Shown: positions 34,611 through 44,113, counted from the stretch's first letter. The stretch: 64,000 nt of DNA from Thioalkalivibrio thiocyanoxidans ARh2 (GCF_000385215.1 NZ_ARQK01000047.1:1-64000); one strand, 5' to 3'. Made by a program: numbers and translations. Notes: a model not told the origin generated them from the sequence alone.

Positions 34611-35507
34611 ATGCGTGAAACCGACACCCTCCACCGCTTCATGCTGGAGGAGGCCGGGGTGCGTGGCGAGTGGGTGCACCTGGATGCCGCCTGGCAGGCC
34701 CTGCTGGAGCGCCACGACTATCCGCCGGTGGTGCGCGACCTCCTGGGCCAGGCCTACGGGGCCGTTGCACTGACGGCCGCCACGCTCAAGTTCGACGGCT
34801 CGCTGATCCTGCAGGTGACCGGCACCGGTCCCGTGCACATGATCGTGGCCCAGGCCGATGGCCAGGGTCGGCTGCGTGGCCTGGCCCGCTTCCGCGAGAC
34901 GCCCCCCGACGATGCGACGCTGGCCCAGTGTGCCGGCGACAACGCCCGGTTGATGCTGACGCTGGACCCGGGCGATGGCGGCGAGCGCTACCAGGGCGTG
35001 GTCGAACTGGAGGGCGAGACCCTCGCGGATGCGATGAACGTGTACTTCGAGCGTTCCGAGCAGCTGCCTACCCGGCTGTGGCTGGCGGCCAATGACCAGT
35101 CGGCCGCCGGGATGCTTCTGCAGGCCGTGCCGGGCGAGGGCGGTCATGCGGTCACGCGTGACTCCGAGGACTGGAGCCGCGCGAACATCCTGGCCGATAC
35201 CACTACCCCCGAGGAGATGCTGGAGCTGGATGCCGGCACGCTGCTCGGCCGGCTGTTCGCCGAGGAGCGTGTGCGTCTGTTCGACGGGACCCCGGTCCAG
35301 TTTCACTGCCCCTGCTCGCGCGAGCGGGTGGCCGAGACCCTGCGCGGCCTCGGGCAGGACGAGATCCGCAGCATCATCGAGGAGCAGGGTCGCATCGAGG
35401 TGACCTGCGAGTTCTGCAATGCGCAGTACCACTTCGACCCGGTGGATGCCGAGGCCCTCTGCGCCACCCGGACGGTCCAGCCACCGACCCCCGATACGCG
35501 TCAGTAA
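34611..35507 (+). CDS. hslO: Redox-regulated chaperone Hsp33
   Basis: 298 residues. The N-terminal domain matches Hsp33 (GEWVHLDAAWQALLERHDYP; LTAATLKFDGSLILQVTGTG). The C-terminal redox switch has both zinc motifs: FHCPCSRERV (CxC) and VTCEFCNAQYHFD (CxxC). Oxidation forms disulfides, releases zinc and activates the cytoplasmic holdase. It follows gatB closely and may be read through from it. A small G+C hairpin with TCTTT (35540-35558) follows. Confidence 0.95.
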   Translation: MRETDTLHRFMLEEAGVRGEWVHLDAAWQALLERHDYPPVVRDLLGQAYGAVALTAATLKFDGSLILQVTGTGPVHMIVAQADGQGRLRGLARFRETPPDDATLAQCAGDNARLMLTLDPGDGGERYQGVVELEGETLADAMNVYFERSEQLPTRLWLAANDQSAAGMLLQAVPGEGGHAVTRDSEDWSRANILADTTTPEEMLELDAGTLLGRLFAEERVRLFDGTPVQFHCPCSRERVAETLRGLGQDEIRSIIEEQGRIEVTCEFCNAQYHFDPVDAEALCATRTVQPPTPDTRQ

Positions 35508-35539
35508 CCGCTCGCGAAACAATCGGGCGCGGAATCTTC

Positions 35540-35558
35540 CCGCCGAGCGGCGGTCTTT
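35540..35558 (+). terminator. Weak hairpin terminator after hslO
   Basis: CCGCC, loop GAGC, GGCGG, then TCTTT. The stem is short (5 bp) and the T-run is interrupted. It lies 33 bases after the hslO stop and directly abuts the palindrome at 35555. Confidence 0.35.
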
Positions 35559-35576
35559 GCTATAGAGATAGCAAAG
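35555..35576. promoter_or_regulatory. Perfect palindrome upstream of orphan gene
   Basis: CTTTGCTAT and ATAGCAAAG are perfect 9-bp inverted arms around AGAG. The site ends 31 bases before the ATG at 35608. It is AT-rich compared with its surroundings and has no T-tract, so a dimeric-regulator operator is more likely than a terminator; an RNA hairpin in the 5' leader is also possible. Confidence 0.5.
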
Positions 35577-35607
35577 GCAGCAGTGTTTTCCTGGCGGGGG
35601 GCTGGTC

Positions 35608-36024
35608 ATGTATTCCCGGCATACCGAGATTCCCACTCTGGATACCCGGCCCGGATGGCAGGTCGAGGCCCGCTATTACAACCAGGTGGCCCTGGCCCTG
35701 CGGCGGCTGGGCCCCGAGATCCGTCTGCCCCTGCCAATCCTGAAGCACCTGGACCTGATCCTGCAGCCGGATGCCTGGGTCGTGGTGGATCGCGTGCTCA
35801 ACGACATGCCGGTGGTGGCCTGGACCTCGTTCCGCGCCGCCCACCGGCACAATCTGCATCGCCCGGTGGCCTGCGAGTTGCGCCTCTACCACTCCATGGC
35901 AACCATGGTCACCAATCGTGCCCTGGCCTGCATGGCCGATCGCCTGACTGCTGCCTTGGCCGAGGAGGATCAGCGCATCCCCCGTGGTCAGGTGGTCGCC
36001 TTCCGGCCCCGCTCCAGCGCCTGA
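35608..36024 (+). CDS. Hypothetical protein, cytoplasmic, unknown family
   Basis: 138 residues. No signal peptide, membrane helix or Cys cluster is visible. It contains WQVEARYYNQVALALRRLGP, an amphipathic LPLPILKHLDLILQPDAWVV, and many His residues in AAHRHNLHRP. Coding is supported by codon bias like its neighbours, a G-rich site (GGGGGG) before the ATG and normal placement in a gap. It is convergent with moeB, one base apart. The preceding perfect palindrome suggests separate regulation. I recognise no domain. Confidence 0.7.
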   Translation: MYSRHTEIPTLDTRPGWQVEARYYNQVALALRRLGPEIRLPLPILKHLDLILQPDAWVVVDRVLNDMPVVAWTSFRAAHRHNLHRPVACELRLYHSMATMVTNRALACMADRLTAALAEEDQRIPRGQVVAFRPRSSA

Positions 36025-36025
36025 C

Positions 36026-36775
36026 TCAGGCCGGACGCTGTGCGCAGACCGGGCAACCCGGGTCGCGGCGCAGACGAATTTCGCGAAACTGCATGCGGGT
36101 CGCATCCACGATCAGCAGCCGCCCGCTCAGCGTCGGGAGTCCGATTAGCAATTTGAGCGCCTCGGTGGCCTGCAGGCTGCCGATCACCCCCGGGAGACTG
36201 GCCAGCACGCCATTGGCCGCGCAGGTGTCCTCGTCCCCGCCGCCCTCGCCATACAGGCAGTGGTAGCAGGCGGCCTCGGGGTCGCGGTAGTCGAAGGTGG
36301 TGAGCTGCCCTTCGAAGCGGATTACCGCGCCGGAGACCAGGGGTGTACCGCTGGCAAAAGCCGCGCGGTTGATTGCGCCCCGGCTGGCGAAGTTGTCGGT
36401 GCCGTCCAGGACCACGTCGGCCTCCGCGAACAGGGTGGTCATCGCAGCCACGTCCAGGCGTTCGGCACGGGTCTCGACCCGGCAGTTCGGATTCATCGCC
36501 GCGATGCGCCGCGCGGCGGACTCCACCTTGTCGCGGCCGATATCCGCGTCGGTATGCAGGATCTGCCGCTGCAGGTTCGTCACCTCGACATGGTCCGGGT
36601 CGACCAGCGTGAGTCGTCCGACCCCGGCGGCTGCGAGGTAGGCGGCTACCGGCGAACCCAGCCCGCCCAGGCCCATGATGACCGCGTGGGCCTCCTGCAG
36701 GCGCTGCTGTCCCTCGACCCCGACACCGGGCAGCATGATCTGGCGGCTGTAGCGCAGCAGTTCCGCGTCATCCAC
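36026..36775 (-). CDS. moeB: Molybdopterin-synthase adenylyltransferase / ThiF-HesA family
   Basis: 249 residues from GTG 36775, with GGAGA eight bases before. It has the E1-like nucleotide loop AVIMGLGGLGSPVAAYLAAA, LVDPDHVEVTNLQRQILH and DVVLDGTDNFASRGAIN, plus two CxxC zinc pairs (ACYHCLYG; GCPVCAQ). It adenylates the C-terminal glycine of MoaD or a ThiS-like carrier. MoeB and ThiF cannot be told apart by sequence alone, but the nearby hemA-prfA-prmC order is a usual moeB neighbourhood. Here that order is broken by the plus-strand gene at 36939. Confidence 0.85.
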   Translation of the reverse strand: MDDAELLRYSRQIMLPGVGVEGQQRLQEAHAVIMGLGGLGSPVAAYLAAAGVGRLTLVDPDHVEVTNLQRQILHTDADIGRDKVESAARRIAAMNPNCRVETRAERLDVAAMTTLFAEADVVLDGTDNFASRGAINRAAFASGTPLVSGAVIRFEGQLTTFDYRDPEAACYHCLYGEGGGDEDTCAANGVLASLPGVIGSLQATEALKLLIGLPTLSGRLLIVDATRMQFREIRLRRDPGCPVCAQRPA

Positions 36776-36938
36776 GGGGCGTTCTCCAGTGTGAATCAGG
36801 TCAAGGGTTAGTGACGTAGTACGGCAAAGTGTAACCGGCGTCACGCTCCTCCGGCGCCTCGGTTAGGAACCGTTCAGGAAGACCCCGTAATTTGGACCGT
36901 GGCAATTCTGCCAGTTGCGCAGTCCAAGGAGGTACACG

Positions 36939-37298
36939 ATGAAAGGCTTGATGATCGCCCTGGCGCCGGCGGCGTTGCTGGCGTTTGCCCTGGCAGCCCC
37001 GGTGCATGCAGCCCAGCCGGCCTCCGGCTTTGTGCACACCAGCGCCGCCGCATTCGACCCTGATGCGCTGCAACATGTTCATCACCGCCCGGGCCATTAT
37101 GGCGGCCCGCCGCATGCCCGCAGCCATCCCGGCTATCGCGGCTACAAGCACTCCAAGCGCTCGTATAAACGTGGGCGGGGCCATCAGCATCGCCACTATC
37201 ACAGCTACCAGGAGCACCATCATCACCATTACTACAGCCGCCCGCGGCATCGCTCGCCCAGCGGCTCGATGAACTTGCACCTGCATCTGCCGTTCTAG
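36939..37298 (+). CDS. Small exported His/Tyr/Arg-rich protein
   Basis: 119 residues. A clear signal peptide (MKGLMIALAPAALLAFALAA, cleavage after VHAA) is followed by a short acidic part and a long basic histidine-rich tail (for example HQHRHYHSYQEHHHHHYYS). There are more than 20 His in about 70 residues. AAGGAGG precedes the ATG by seven bases, a near-perfect site implying strong translation. A perfect UUCG-loop terminator follows its stop. It lies between and opposite to moeB and prmC. Periplasmic metal (Zn/Ni/Cu) binding or cell-surface polyanion binding is plausible; the family was not recognised. Confidence 0.8.
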   Translation: MKGLMIALAPAALLAFALAAPVHAAQPASGFVHTSAAAFDPDALQHVHHRPGHYGGPPHARSHPGYRGYKHSKRSYKRGRGHQHRHYHSYQEHHHHHYYSRPRHRSPSGSMNLHLHLPF

Positions 37299-37321
37299 GC
37301 AGCATCCGCACCACACTGTTG

Positions 37322-37350
37322 GCCCCGGCGTTCGCGCCGGGGCTTTTTTT
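37322..37350 (+). terminator. Strong intrinsic terminator
   Basis: A perfect 9-bp G+C stem (GCCCCGGCG / CGCCGGGGC) closes the ultra-stable TTCG tetraloop and is followed by seven T residues. It lies 23 bases after the stop of the His-rich gene and abuts the end of prmC on the other strand. Confidence 0.92.
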
Positions 37351-38206
37351 ACGCGCGGGTGCCGATCGTGACGCGCTCGTGCCCGGCGGGGTCACAAAGG
37401 CTCCGCACCTCGCGATAACCCACCTGGGCCATGCGGGCCCGAACGTCGCGGGCCTGATCGAACCCGTGTTCCAGTAGCAGCGGGGCACCCGGGAGCAGGT
37501 GGGCGGGTGTGGTATCGATGATGGTGTACAGGTCGCCGAGCCCGCCTTCCGGCGCGGCCAGCGCCTCCCGTGGCTCGAAACGCAGGTCGCCGCGGTTCAG
37601 GTGGGGGTCGTCGGGGTCAATGTAGGGCGGGTTGCTGACGATCACGTCGAAGGCTTCGCCGGGCGTAAAAGGGGAGAGCCACGTCCCTTGCAGGAAGGTC
37701 ACGTCGAGTCCCAGGGCGTCGGCGTTGGCGCGGGCCTGGCGCAGGGCGTCCGGGCTGCGGTCGGTGGCGACGGCCTCGATGGCCGGGCGTTCCGCCTTCA
37801 GCGCGAGGATGATCGCGCCGCTGCCGGTGCCCAGGTCCAGTACCCGAGGATGCGCGCGCTCGCAGGCGTCGATGGCCGCGATTGCCCGTTCCACCAGCAG
37901 TTCGGTCTCCGGGCGCGGAATCAGGCAGGCGGCGGAGACCTCGAGATCAAGGGTCCAGAAGGCACGCCGGCCGAGGATGTGGGCGATCGGCTCGCCCGCC
38001 TCGCGGCGCTGGCACAGGGCGTCGGCACGTTCGCGCTGCGACGCGGTGGGGGCGTCGAGCCCGCGGGCGATCAGGGTGCTGGTGTCGAGCCCGGTCGCCG
38101 CGCCAAGCAGCAGGCGGGCCTCGAGCCCCGGCTCTTCCAATCCGGCCGCCTGCAGGCGGCGGCGAAGTTCGCGCAGCAGGGCATCCAGCGTCGCGGGCGT
38201 TTCCAT
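37349..38206 (-). CDS. prmC: Release factor glutamine methyltransferase
   Basis: 285 residues. The Rossmann methyltransferase has RVLDLGTGSGAIILALKAER for SAM and FDVIVSNPPYIDPDD with the catalytic NPPY. The N-terminal helical domain binds the release factor (LRELRRRLQAAGLEEPGLEA), and IPRPETELLVERA is also typical. It methylates the GGQ glutamine of RF1/RF2. Its ATG shares one base with the prfA stop (TAATG), so the modifying enzyme is coupled to its substrate gene. In-frame sequence continuing into prfA is a shadow. Confidence 0.95.
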   Translation of the reverse strand: METPATLDALLRELRRRLQAAGLEEPGLEARLLLGAATGLDTSTLIARGLDAPTASQRERADALCQRREAGEPIAHILGRRAFWTLDLEVSAACLIPRPETELLVERAIAAIDACERAHPRVLDLGTGSGAIILALKAERPAIEAVATDRSPDALRQARANADALGLDVTFLQGTWLSPFTPGEAFDVIVSNPPYIDPDDPHLNRGDLRFEPREALAAPEGGLGDLYTIIDTTPAHLLPGAPLLLEHGFDQARDVRARMAQVGYREVRSLCDPAGHERVTIGTRA

Positions 38207-39291
38207 TACGCCTCCGCGAGGGTGGCGAGCTGTTCGGCCTGGTATTCGTGGATCAGCGGGTCGATCACCGGGTCGAGGTCGCCGGCCATCACCTGTTCCA
38301 GCTTGTAGAGGGTCAGGTTGATGCGGTGGTCGGTCACTCGGCCCTGCGGGAAGTTGTAGGTGCGGATGCGCTCGGAGCGGTCGCCGCTGCCGACCAGGCT
38401 CTTGCGCTCGGCGCTCTGCGCGGCGGCCTGCGCCTCGCGCTCGGCCTCGAACAGGCGGGCGGCGAGGTAGGTCATGGCCTTGGCGCGGTTCTTGTGCTGC
38501 GAGCGTTCTTCCTGGCACTCGACCACGATGCCGGTGGGCAGGTGGGTCAGGCGGATCGCGGAGTCGGTCTTGTTCACGTGCTGGCCGCCGGCCCCGGAGG
38601 CGCGGAAGGTGTCCACGCGCAGGTCGGCCGGGTTGATATCCGGCATCTCGACCTCGTCCAGCTCCGGCAGGATGGCGACGGTGGCCGCGGAGGTGTGGAT
38701 GCGGCCCTGGGACTCGGTCTCCGGCACGCGCTGCACGCGGTGGGCGCCGGACTCGAACTTGAGTCGCGAGAAGGCGCCCTGGCCGGCCAGGCGCCCGATC
38801 ACCTCGCGGTAGCCGCCGTGTTCGCCCTCGCTGGCGCTGAGGATCTCCAGCTTCCAGCCCTGTTGTTCGGCGTAGCGGGTATACATGCGCAGCAGGTCGC
38901 CGGCGAAGATCGCGGCCTCGTCGCCGCCGGTGCCGGCGCGGATCTCGAGGAACACGTTGGCGTTGTCGTGCGGGTCCTTCGGGATCAGGTGACGATGGAG
39001 CTCGGCCTCCAGCGCCTCGGCCTGTTCCTCCAGGGTCGCGATCTCGGCCTCGGCCATTTCGCGCAGTTCGGGGTCGTCCTCCGCGAGCATCGCGCGGGCC
39101 TCTTCCAGTGCGCCCTGGTTGTCGTGCCAGGCCTTCCAGGCCGCGGCGACCGGTTCCAGCTGGCTGTATTCCTGCGACAGGCGGCGCAGCTGGTCGGCGT
39201 CCTCGGCGGCGTCCGGCGTGGCCAGCAGCTGTGCGATCTCGGCATGGCGCTCGGCCAGGCCCTCGAGCTTGGTGCGGAACGAGGCCTTCAC
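38206..39291 (-). CDS. prfA: Peptide chain release factor 1
   Basis: 361 residues, standard RF1 length. It contains the GGQ motif in [20 protein letters not shown], the preceding [20 protein letters not shown] block, and the basic [18 protein letters not shown]. It reads UAA and UAG stop codons. It overlaps hemA by four bases upstream and prmC by one base downstream, the classic hemA-prfA-prmC operon. Confidence 0.97.
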   Translation of the reverse strand: MKASFRTKLEGLAERHAEIAQLLATPDAAEDADQLRRLSQEYSQLEPVAAAWKAWHDNQGALEEARAMLAEDDPELREMAEAEIATLEEQAEALEAELHRHLIPKDPHDNANVFLEIRAGTGGDEAAIFAGDLLRMYTRYAEQQGWKLEILSASEGEHGGYREVIGRLAGQGAFSRLKFESGAHRVQRVPETESQGRIHTSAATVAILPELDEVEMPDINPADLRVDTFRASGAGGQHVNKTDSAIRLTHLPTGIVVECQEERSQHKNRAKAMTYLAARLFEAEREAQAAAQSAERKSLVGSGDRSERIRTYNFPQGRVTDHRINLTLYKLEQVMAGDLDPVIDPLIHEYQAEQLATLAEA

Positions 39292-40586
39292 GAACGGGTG
39301 CCGGACTCGGGGTCGTGGCCGGGGTCGTCTTCCGGGCTGGGAAGCTGGAACAGCCGATGGGCGGCATTGAGCAGGCGCGCGTCGCCCTCGTGGGCGGCGG
39401 TGTTCAGTGACTTGCAGGGGGCGTGCATCAGCTTGTTGGTCAGGCTGTGGGCCAGCAGTTGCATGGCCTCTTCCGGCGACTTGCCGGCGCGCAGCATCGC
39501 CTCGGCCCTGGCCAGGGATTCGGCCTTGACGGTCTCGGCGCGCTGACGCAGCTGGCGGATGCTGTCCACGGAGTCACGGGCGCGCAGCCAGCGCATGAAT
39601 TCGCTGGCGCGCTGGGTGATGATCTCCTCGGCCTGTGCGGCGGCGGCCTGGCGCGAGGCCATGTTCTCGTCGATCACTTCCTGGAGGTCATCCACCGTGT
39701 AGAGGTAGACGTCCTCGAGCTGGCCAACCTCGGGCTCGATGTCGCGCGGGACGGCGATGTCGACCATGAAGATCGGCTTGTGCCGGCGCTTGCGCAGGGC
39801 GCGTTCCACCGCCCCCTTGCCGAGGATCGGCAGCGGCGCGGCGGTCGACGAGATAACGATGTCGGCCTCGGCCAGACGATCCGGCAACTGGTTCAGGCTG
39901 ATCGCCTGGGCATCGAAGCGTTCGGCCACGGCCTGGGCGCGCTCCTCGGTTCGGTTGGCCACGATCACCTGGCCGATCCCGTGGCCGGACAGGTGCTGCA
40001 GCGCCAGTTCGATCGTCTCCCCGGCGCCGATCACCAGCGCCGTCAGCGGCTTCAGGTCGCCAAAGATCTGGCGCGCCAGCGAGACCGCGGCAAAGGCCAC
40101 CGAGACGGCGCTCTGCCCGATCGCGGTCTGGGTGCGCACGTCCTTCGCGGTGGCGAAGGCATGCTGGAACAGGCGCTCCAGCGAGCGGCCCAGCGTGCCG
40201 GCGTCGTGGGCATGCTGGTAGGCCGTCTTCATCTGCCCGAGGATCTGGGGCTCGCCGAGGACCAGCGAGTCCAGGCCGCTCGCCACGCGCAGGGTGTGGC
40301 GCACGGCGGAGCCATCGTGGTGCAGGTAGAGGTAGGGCCTGAGTTCGTCACGGTCGATGCCGTGGTAGCCGCCCAGCCAGTCCAGCACGCGGTGTTCCGA
40401 CTGCTTGCCGCCCTCGCGGAAGTACACCTCGGTGCGGTTGCAGGTCGACAGGATCGCGGTTTCCGGCAACAGGACACCCGAGCGCAGCGAGTGCAGGGCC
40501 TCGCCGAGCTGGCTTTCATTCACCGACAGCCGTTCGCGGATCGCGACCGGAGCGGTCTTGTGGTTAATGCCAAGAGTGAACAGCAT
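39288..40586 (-). CDS. hemA: Glutamyl-tRNA reductase
   Basis: 432 residues from ATG 40586 (40607 also possible). It starts [20 protein letters not shown]. The catalytic Cys is in [11 protein letters not shown], the NADPH loop is [17 protein letters not shown], and the C-terminal dimerisation helices end in [12 protein letters not shown]. It reduces Glu-tRNA(Glu) to glutamate-1-semialdehyde, the first step of haem synthesis. It leads hemA-prfA-prmC. The 253-base gap to the divergent TPR gene presumably holds both promoters; a near-palindrome AGTACGTAGTGTACT lies at 40671-40685. Confidence 0.96.
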   Translation of the reverse strand: MLFTLGINHKTAPVAIRERLSVNESQLGEALHSLRSGVLLPETAILSTCNRTEVYFREGGKQSEHRVLDWLGGYHGIDRDELRPYLYLHHDGSAVRHTLRVASGLDSLVLGEPQILGQMKTAYQHAHDAGTLGRSLERLFQHAFATAKDVRTQTAIGQSAVSVAFAAVSLARQIFGDLKPLTALVIGAGETIELALQHLSGHGIGQVIVANRTEERAQAVAERFDAQAISLNQLPDRLAEADIVISSTAAPLPILGKGAVERALRKRRHKPIFMVDIAVPRDIEPEVGQLEDVYLYTVDDLQEVIDENMASRQAAAAQAEEIITQRASEFMRWLRARDSVDSIRQLRQRAETVKAESLARAEAMLRAGKSPEEAMQLLAHSLTNKLMHAPCKSLNTAAHEGDARLLNAAHRLFQLPSPEDDPGHDPESGTRS

Positions 40587-40839
40587 GCTGACGCTATTGT
40601 GCCGCAAATGGCCGGAAAAGGCCCCAAGACATACTCGTCCCCGGGGGAGAGGCGTGCCCCCAAAGGGTCAAGTACGTAGTGTACTGACCTGTGCCGTCCG
40701 TTACAGTGGTTCTCTGAATGCCGCGCGCAGTGCGGTTCGGAACCGTGGCGCTGGATGGGCGTCCCACTAGTGACGTATTCAAAGTGCACTCATCCGAGTT
40801 GCCCAGACATGTCAATGGAGTAATCCGATCGGACCCGAA

Positions 40840-42573
40840 ATGATTCGTCCCCTGTTCGCGGCACTGGCCGCAGTATTGCTGGCGGGCTGTGCCCATATGC
40901 CCCTGGGTGCTTCGGAGAGCAACGCAGCGGAGACCAACGCCGCAGAGACCGACCGCCCCGCGATCCTCCCGATTATGCCGGCGCAGGACCCGGAAGCGGC
41001 ATTGATGCTGGGTGTGCTGGTGGGCGAGATGGCCGTGCGCTCCGGGCAGTACGAGGAGGCCGCACGCTACTACGGTGCCGCAGCCCTGCTCAGCGACGAC
41101 CCGGCAATCGCCGAACGGGCGACCCGCATTGCGTTGTTTGCCCAGGACCGCAACCAGGCCTTGCAGTCCTCCGAGCGCTGGCGCCAGCTGGCCCCGGAAA
41201 GCCTGGATGCCCTGCAGTTGTCCACAGTGCTGCGGCTGGACCTGGGCCAGCCTGATCCGGCCGCCCAGCAGATGGGCGAGGTCATCGACCTGCAGGCCGT
41301 GCAGGGCGGTGATCCTTATGCGGCGCTCGGGGCCGTAGTGGGGCAGACCCGCAACCGCGAGGCCGCGCTCGAGGCCCTGCGGAAGTTGACGGATCAGCGT
41401 CAGGACGATGTGGGCGTACATCGCGTGTATGCCGAGGCCGCACTGCGATTCGCCCCTGGCGAGCCGGCACTGGAGGCGGCTGCGCATGGCGTGGAGCGAT
41501 TCCCGGAGGCTGTGCCGCTGCGGCTGCTGCATGCCCGAGCGCTGGACGAGGCGGGAGAGTCCGACGAGGCCCTGGAGGTGCTGCGCACGACGGTGGCTGA
41601 TCACCCCGAGAGCCGCGAGGCCCGTTTTGGCTATGCCCGCATGCTGGCGGAGCACGATGATCGCGAAATGGCGCGCGAGGAGATGGATCGCCTGGTCGAG
41701 CAGGACCCGGAGGATGCGCAGCTGTTGCTGGCCCTGGCGCTGATGAACCTCGAGGCCGAGCAGCTGGGGCCGGCCCGGACCTATCTGGAGCGTCTTGATG
41801 CCCTGGGCGAGCGCGAGGGCGACGTCGCCTATTACCTCGGCCGGTTGCATGAACTGGAAGAGGACCCGGAGGGTGCACGCCAGGCCTACGAGCGGGTCGA
41901 GGGTGGCAATCACGCCGATGACGCTCGTCTGCGCGCGGCGCGCATGACGCTGGAGATCGAGGGCGATGCGGCCGCGCGCGAGCGTTTCGAGCAGATGCAG
42001 CAGGGCCCGGATGTCGAGCTGGCGCGACGCGCCTACCTCGGTGAGGCGAACCTGCTGCGCGAACAGGGGGAGTACGCCGCTGCGCGCGAGCGCCTCAATC
42101 GTGGGCTGGTGCAGTTCTCGGGGGATGCTCGGTTGCTGTATATGCGGGGGCTGATGCATGAGCGCGAGGACGACATCGAGGCCGCCGAGGCGGACTTCCG
42201 GACGATCCTGGATAACGATCCGGATAATGTCGCGGCGCTGAACGCCCTGGGCTACACGCTGGCAGACCGCACCGACCGCTACGAGGAGGCGCTGGACCTG
42301 ATCGAGCGGGCCTACGCGCAGGAGCCCGACGACGCGGCGATCATCGACAGCTATGGCTGGGTGCTCTATCGCCTCGGGCGTCTCGACGAGGCCGAGGACT
42401 TCCTGCGTCGCGCCTACGATCTCTCCGACGATGGCGAGATCGCGAGCAACCTCGCCGTGGTGCTCTGGGAGCGCGGCGAGCGGGACGAGGCGCGCGCCAT
42501 TCTGGAGGCGGCGCTGGAGCGCGAACCGGATCACGAGCGCCTGTTGCGGGTGCGTGACGAACTTCTCGAGTGA
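40840..42573 (+). CDS. TPR-repeat outer-membrane lipoprotein
   Basis: 577 residues. It has a lipoprotein signal (MIRPLFAALAAVLLAGC, Cys17), then a low-complexity Ala/Glu/Asn linker. About a dozen TPR units follow (for example SGQYEEAARYYGAAALLSDD; ALNALGYTLADRTDRYEEAL). Very acidic, as expected in a halo-alkaliphile. It lies directly upstream of lolB, as related TPR proteins do in many proteobacteria, and overlaps it (TGATG). It is probably a scaffold in the envelope; the partner is unknown. Confidence 0.9.
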   Translation: MIRPLFAALAAVLLAGCAHMPLGASESNAAETNAAETDRPAILPIMPAQDPEAALMLGVLVGEMAVRSGQYEEAARYYGAAALLSDDPAIAERATRIALFAQDRNQALQSSERWRQLAPESLDALQLSTVLRLDLGQPDPAAQQMGEVIDLQAVQGGDPYAALGAVVGQTRNREAALEALRKLTDQRQDDVGVHRVYAEAALRFAPGEPALEAAAHGVERFPEAVPLRLLHARALDEAGESDEALEVLRTTVADHPESREARFGYARMLAEHDDREMAREEMDRLVEQDPEDAQLLLALALMNLEAEQLGPARTYLERLDALGEREGDVAYYLGRLHELEEDPEGARQAYERVEGGNHADDARLRAARMTLEIEGDAAARERFEQMQQGPDVELARRAYLGEANLLREQGEYAAARERLNRGLVQFSGDARLLYMRGLMHEREDDIEAAEADFRTILDNDPDNVAALNALGYTLADRTDRYEEALDLIERAYAQEPDDAAIIDSYGWVLYRLGRLDEAEDFLRRAYDLSDDGEIASNLAVVLWERGERDEARAILEAALEREPDHERLLRVRDELLE

Positions 42574-43223
42574 TGTCGCCTGGATCCCCAGAGTCCCGCG
42601 CATCCTCGTGGGCGGGCATGACCCGCTGGGCATCGACCACGGTCGTCGCGCTGATACTCGTGGGCTGTGCCGCGCCGATGCCGCGCACCGACGACCCCGC
42701 CGCGCGGGAGGCCTTCGACGAGCGTGCCGAGGTCGTGAAGGCATTTGACGAGTGGCGCCTGGCGGCACGTCTGGGGCTTTCTACCGAGGTGGAATACTGG
42801 TCCGCGCAGCTGAACTGGCGCGTGCAGCAGGAGCGCCATGTCCTCGACCTATCCGGCCCGATGGGGCGTGGGGGTGGGCGCCTGACGCTGGCCCCGGACC
42901 AACCCGCGGTGCTGATCACGCGGGCCGGCGAGCATTACCAGGCCGAGGACCCCGATGCCCTGGTCGCCTACCTGGCGAACGAGTCGATCCCGGTTTCCGG
43001 CATGCGCTACTGGGTGCGGGGTTTGCTCGCGCCCGATGCCGAGTACGAGCTGGAGACGGACGAGGATGGCCTGCCCCTGCGTATCGAACAGTCCGGCTGG
43101 GTGATCGAGTTCGGCGAGTTCGAGGATGTTGACGGCGTGGCGCTTCCCGTACGTATGGACCTCGAGCGCGAGGGCGTGGAGCTGCGCGTGCGCATCGCGA
43201 ACTGGCATTTGGCAACGCCATGA
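42573..43223 (+). CDS. lolB: Outer-membrane lipoprotein receptor LolB
   Basis: About 216 residues. The lipobox ILVGC gives the mature N-terminus. The LolB domain includes FDEWRLAARLGLSTEVEYWS, LDLSGPMGRGGGRLTL and MRYWVRGLLAPDAEYELETD. It accepts lipoproteins from LolA and inserts them into the outer membrane. The start is uncertain: ATG 42573 (TGATG overlap with the TPR gene) places Cys at 32, ATG 42618 at 17. The ispE start overlaps its stop by four bases. Confidence 0.9.
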   Translation: MSPGSPESRASSWAGMTRWASTTVVALILVGCAAPMPRTDDPAAREAFDERAEVVKAFDEWRLAARLGLSTEVEYWSAQLNWRVQQERHVLDLSGPMGRGGGRLTLAPDQPAVLITRAGEHYQAEDPDALVAYLANESIPVSGMRYWVRGLLAPDAEYELETDEDGLPLRIEQSGWVIEFGEFEDVDGVALPVRMDLEREGVELRVRIANWHLATP

Positions 43224-44113
43224 GCGGCCGTTTCGATGCGGCCTTTCTCGCTCCGGCCAAGATCAACCGGTTCTTGCATATCACGGGCCGCCGTGCCGAT
43301 GGCTATCACGAGCTGCAAACCGTGTTTCAGTTTGTTGGCCTGGCGGATACGCTGCGCTTTGAACCGCTGGAGTGCGGTCGGATCGAAATGGCGGCCGGGG
43401 CCGTCGACGGGGACAACAACCTGTGCCTGCGGGCCGCGCGGGCGCTGGCGGATGCCAGCGGTGCACCCCTCGGCGTGCGGATACACCTCGACAAATGCAT
43501 CCCGATCGGGGGCGGTCTGGGCGGAGGCAGTTCCGATGCCGCGACCACGCTGGTCGCCCTGAATCACCTGTTCGACCTCGGGCTGTCGGAGGATGAGCTG
43601 GCTGCGATCGGGTTGGGCCTGGGGGCGGATGTGCCGGTGTTTGTGCGCGGCCGGGCGGCCTGGGCCGAAGGCGTCGGGGATCGCCTGGTGCCGGTGGAGC
43701 CGGATATCGCCTGGTTGCTGCTGATGGACCCCGGGGTTTCGGTGGCCACCGGCTCCATGTTTGGCGCGGCGGAATTGACACGCGACTGTCCCGCCGAGAC
43801 AATTTCGCCCGAAATCGATGCCGCGCGCTTTCGTAATGTCTTCGAGCCGCTGGTTCGCCAGCAGTATCCCGCTATTGGCGAGGCACTGGACTGGATGGGC
43901 GGGCAAACGGAGCGCGTGCGTTTGAGTGGCACCGGGGGCTGCATCTTTGGGATGTTCCCGAACGAGGCGGCCGCGCGCCAGGCGCAGACCGCACAGCCCC
44001 GTCCCTGGCGGAGCTGGGTGACGCCGCTGGCGAATGTTTCGCCCCTGCGGCAGTGGCTTCCGCGCAGCGCCGCCGAGGATGATGGTGCCGAGCAACGAGT
44101 AATTGGGCCGTAG
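43220..44113 (+). CDS. ispE: 4-diphosphocytidyl-2-C-methyl-D-erythritol kinase
   Basis: 297 residues, GHMP kinase. It opens FLAPAKINRFLHITGRRADG, the ATP motif is PIGGGLGGGSSDAATTLVAL and the third motif is RLSGTGGCIFGMF. It is the fourth step of the MEP isoprenoid pathway. The last residues (VIGP) and the stop codon TAG come from a tRNA-Gln fragment that begins at 44104: bases 44104-44113 are read in frame. The C-terminus may therefore have been altered by the tRNA duplication. Confidence 0.95.
   Translation: MSGRFDAAFLAPAKINRFLHITGRRADGYHELQTVFQFVGLADTLRFEPLECGRIEMAAGAVDGDNNLCLRAARALADASGAPLGVRIHLDKCIPIGGGLGGGSSDAATTLVALNHLFDLGLSEDELAAIGLGLGADVPVFVRGRAAWAEGVGDRLVPVEPDIAWLLLMDPGVSVATGSMFGAAELTRDCPAETISPEIDAARFRNVFEPLVRQQYPAIGEALDWMGGQTERVRLSGTGGCIFGMFPNEAAARQAQTAQPRPWRSWVTPLANVSPLRQWLPRSAAEDDGAEQRVIGP

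Noticed and set aside
32940-35636. 898-codon open frame on the minus strand opposite gatB and hslO
   Set aside because: Antisense shadow of two certain genes; composition is typical of frame artefacts.
37349-39367. 672-codon frame suggesting a PrmC fusion protein
   Set aside because: The N-terminal 387 codons are Arg/Pro-rich and lie out of frame over prfA, whose own frame is intact. PrmC starts at 38206.
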